Assembly: GCA_046734415.1 (NCBI GenBank)
Contig: JBKPRD010000355.1
Location: forward strand, 1-15,179
Direction of reading: 5' to 3'
Origin: DATBLE01 sp046734415
GTDB lineage: Bacteria; Actinomycetota; Thermoleophilia; Gaiellales; Gaiellaceae
DNA: 15,179 nt
Shown: one piece after another, positions 13,287 to 15,179 of the stretch
Layout of the letters: each line of letters starts with the position of its first letter
Numbering within the stretch: the stretch's first letter is position 1
Notes under the pieces: generated by a model
The model's input: the letters and a program-made list of their open reading frames with translations, nothing else
Database searches by the model: none
What the model was told of the DNA's origin: nothing
Program-made: the position numbers and the translations under genes

Positions 13287-14942
13287 ATGCAGGTCAAGCC
13301 GCCCACCCAACTGCCCAATCACGCGAGACCGGGGCTCATCGCCGCGCGATCCTCGCGCAGACGGCGGCGGTGGCCGTGGGCGCTCGGCACCTTGGCGATT
13401 GCCCTCGTGGCGGCAGTCGCCTTCGCCCTTCTTGCCTGGCCGCGCGGCGCGCTCCGACTCGACGCAACCGGGCTCCCGCAGGTGCAACTGCCTCGTCTAG
13501 CAGGCAGCCTCGTGCGTGTTTCTCTCCAGAGCGAGGACGGAGCGTCGATCCCGGTTGTCGTGCGGCGCGACGGCATCGTCCGACCGACGCGTCGCGTGAT
13601 CCCGGGGACGCGCCTCTTCGCCGAGGCCGTCTTCCGCCGGCCGGGCTGGAACGGCTGGATCACCGGACGCACCCAGACCGCGCGGCTCGAGCTCGTGGCG
13701 CCCAGTACACGCCTCTCGGCCCGTTGGCTGCGGGTGGCGGTCGGAGCGCCGCTGCGGGTGAGCTTCGACCGGCCCGTTCGGGTGGTCGCGTTGACGGGTA
13801 TCCGCCCGGCGCGGACGGTGCACCTGCCGCATCCCACTCGCACCGTCGTGCTCGGCCGGCTCGGCGCGGCAGGCTCGGTCGGCGTCAGCGCCGTCCCGCA
13901 GGCATGGGAGCGGCTTCCGCCGCCGACGACCGTCACCTGGTTCCCGCCCGGCAGGGCTGCGATGCTGCTCGCGTCGCCGGAGCCCGGCTCCCAGCTCGGT
14001 CCGACCACGCCGCTTCGACTTCGGTTCTCGGAGCCGATAGCGCGCGTGCTGCACGGGCGGCTACCCTCGCTCGAGCCGAGCGCCCCCGGCCGCTGGCGGA
14101 GGGCCGACGCCCACACGCTCGAGTTCGTGCCCCGGGGCTACGGCTTCGGTCTCGACGGGCACGTGCAGCTGAAGCTCCCCGTCCCCGTCGAGCGGATCGG
14201 GGCCGCCCGCAGCCCGACGACGACAATGGCCTGGACGACACCTGCCGCCTCGGAGCTTCGGCTCGAGGAGCTGCTCGCCCTGCTTCGATACTTACCGCTC
14301 CGCTGGACGGCGACCAGGGCTGATGCGGCACGGACGGTCTCGAGCCAGCTCGCAGCCGCCGTCCATCCCCCCGGCGGGCGCTTCGACTGGCGTTATCCCA
14401 ACACGCCGGCCCCGCTCGTCGATCTTTGGCACCCGGGCCGCTACAACGCGATCGTCCGCGGTGCCATCATGGCCTTCGAGAACGAGCACGGACTGACCGT
14501 CGATGCGTTCGCCGGCCGCCGCGTCTGGCAGGCCCTGATCGCCGACGTCATCGCCGGCAAGCCCCGCGCCGACGGATACAGCTACGTCTACGTGCACTCG
14601 GCCGTCCCGCAATCACTGAACCTCTGGCACGACGGGCGGATCGTCCTCAGCTCCCCAGGGAACACCGGCGTCCCGGCCGCCCCGACCCAGCTCGGCACGT
14701 TTCCGGTCTTCGAGCACATCCCGGTCGGCACGATGAGCGGCACGAACCCGGACGGCTCGCACTACCACGACCCGGGAATCCGGTTCATCAGTTACTTCAA
14801 CCACGGCGAGGCGATCCACGCGTTCAACCGGGCCTCCTTCGGCACGCCGCAAAGCCTCGGCTGCGTGGAGCTCCCACTGGCCGCCGCGGCGAAGGTCTGG
14901 CCGTACACACCGATCGGCACGCTCGTCACCGTCGAGCGCTGA
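13287..14942 (+). CDS. Membrane-anchored L,D-transpeptidase (YkuD) with peptidoglycan-binding domain
   Basis: Cell-wall enzyme of 551 residues expected to make 3-3 cross-links in peptidoglycan or attach molecules to it, outside the membrane. A strongly basic cytoplasmic stretch (RSSRRRRR at 21-28) precedes one membrane helix at about 30-51. Residues 55-315 look like beta-rich Ig-like modules; LLASPEPGSQLGPTTPLRLRF-type wording near 225-250 is typical of a bacterial Ig-like domain. A peptidoglycan-binding helix bundle is near 388-425 (AIMAFENEHGLTVDAFAGRRVW). The YkuD domain spans about 432-551, with H511 in AIHAF and catalytic Cys526 in QSLGCVEL. The common motif is SHGCIRM or SHGCVRL; here the His and Arg positions are Leu and Glu. 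ATG 13287 has only a weak GAAG upstream. It is divergent from the PRC-barrel gene and probably transcribed alone. Confidence 0.9.
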   Translation: MQVKPPTQLPNHARPGLIAARSSRRRRRWPWALGTLAIALVAAVAFALLAWPRGALRLDATGLPQVQLPRLAGSLVRVSLQSEDGASIPVVVRRDGIVRPTRRVIPGTRLFAEAVFRRPGWNGWITGRTQTARLELVAPSTRLSARWLRVAVGAPLRVSFDRPVRVVALTGIRPARTVHLPHPTRTVVLGRLGAAGSVGVSAVPQAWERLPPPTTVTWFPPGRAAMLLASPEPGSQLGPTTPLRLRFSEPIARVLHGRLPSLEPSAPGRWRRADAHTLEFVPRGYGFGLDGHVQLKLPVPVERIGAARSPTTTMAWTTPAASELRLEELLALLRYLPLRWTATRADAARTVSSQLAAAVHPPGGRFDWRYPNTPAPLVDLWHPGRYNAIVRGAIMAFENEHGLTVDAFAGRRVWQALIADVIAGKPRADGYSYVYVHSAVPQSLNLWHDGRIVLSSPGNTGVPAAPTQLGTFPVFEHIPVGTMSGTNPDGSHYHDPGIRFISYFNHGEAIHAFNRASFGTPQSLGCVELPLAAAAKVWPYTPIGTLVTVER

Positions 14943-15030
14943 CGGGGCTCCCACCCCTAGCCTCGCGCCCGATGAGCCTCTTCTCGGGCCGGAGTCTCTC
15001 GCAGGTCCCTACGACTTCGGAATCAATCGG
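14943..15030. other. Intergenic stretch between convergent genes
   Basis: It contains GGGG and CCCC arms around CTCCCA (14944-14957) right after the transpeptidase stop, a weak four-base stem. I see no gene or promoter in it. Confidence 0.3.
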
Positions 15031-15177
15031 CTAGGCGGCGCCGCGGACTGCGAGCTGCCGTGTCGCCGGGGTGTGGAAGATCGCGGCGGTGACGATCGCG
15101 CGGGCGTTGAGGCTCGGTTGGTCTTGGACCTCGTAGGGCCGGTTGAGGAGGTGGCCGTGGTGGATGAGTGCGGTGGA
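15031..15177 (-). CDS. C-terminal end of an unrecognised protein, cut by the right edge
   Basis: An open frame enters from the right edge on the minus strand and ends at TAG (15033-15031), giving 48 residues. The codons end in G or C almost without exception, which supports real coding. Readable pieces are ALIHHGHLLNRPYEVQ and ARAIVTAAIFHTPATRQLAV, ending in RGAA. I do not recognise the family. It could be the tail of a mobile-element protein or an ordinary enzyme, and nothing here decides. It is convergent with the L,D-transpeptidase. Confidence 0.6.
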   Translation of the reverse strand, partial: STALIHHGHLLNRPYEVQDQPSLNARAIVTAAIFHTPATRQLAVRGAA

Positions 15178-15179
15178 GC

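Noticed and set aside
13271..14323. Overlapping plus-strand frame in the L,D-transpeptidase gene
   Set aside because: Ala/Arg/Pro-rich shadow one frame off the true gene, which has a membrane anchor and catalytic motif.

Overview
The window is GC-rich (judged by eye, not counted) with strong GC bias at third codon positions, few ATG starts (GTG and TTG are common) and actinobacterial-looking gene families. The stand-alone cyclic-nucleotide-binding proteins, the small PRC-barrel-like protein and the L,D-transpeptidase with an SLGCVEL active site most resemble what I recall from Thermoleophilia (Gaiellales/Solirubrobacterales). That placement is inference from recalled families, not a search result.

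Left third (1-6420): a polyol (mannitol/sorbitol-type) uptake and oxidation locus. A LacI-family regulator, cut by the left edge, reads leftward. A control region at about 490-600 separates it from a rightward operon: periplasmic-type polyol-binding protein, two permeases, a MalK-type ATPase, and a long-chain polyol dehydrogenase of the mannitol 2-dehydrogenase family. Gene spacing is 7 nt, a 4-nt overlap, 14 nt and a 4-nt overlap, so the five genes almost certainly form one transcript. A perfect 16-bp palindrome fills the spacer between the -35 and -10 of the operon promoter, as expected for repression by the neighbouring LacI protein. The polyol would be imported and oxidised to a ketose; no ketose kinase is present here.

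Middle (6420-7830): two leftward small genes, a stand-alone cyclic-nucleotide-binding protein with no output domain and a protein made only of two peptidoglycan-binding repeats, with hairpins between genes.

Centre-right (7826-11048): a leftward crotonase-fold gene of the ECHDC3 type that lacks both classical hydratase glutamates, divergent from an acyl-CoA ligase. Their 5' ends collide, so at least one start is unusual. A DMT-family transporter follows, convergent with the ligase.

Right (11145-15179): a leftward MFS transporter fused to a C-terminal cyclic-nucleotide-binding domain, a leftward small PRC-barrel-like protein, a rightward membrane-anchored L,D-transpeptidase, and the C-terminal end of an unrecognised leftward gene at the right edge. 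I see no CRISPR array, rRNA, tRNA or intact mobile element. The most unusual items are the MFS-cyclic-nucleotide fusion, the crotonase without catalytic glutamates, and the operator/promoter architecture of the polyol operon.
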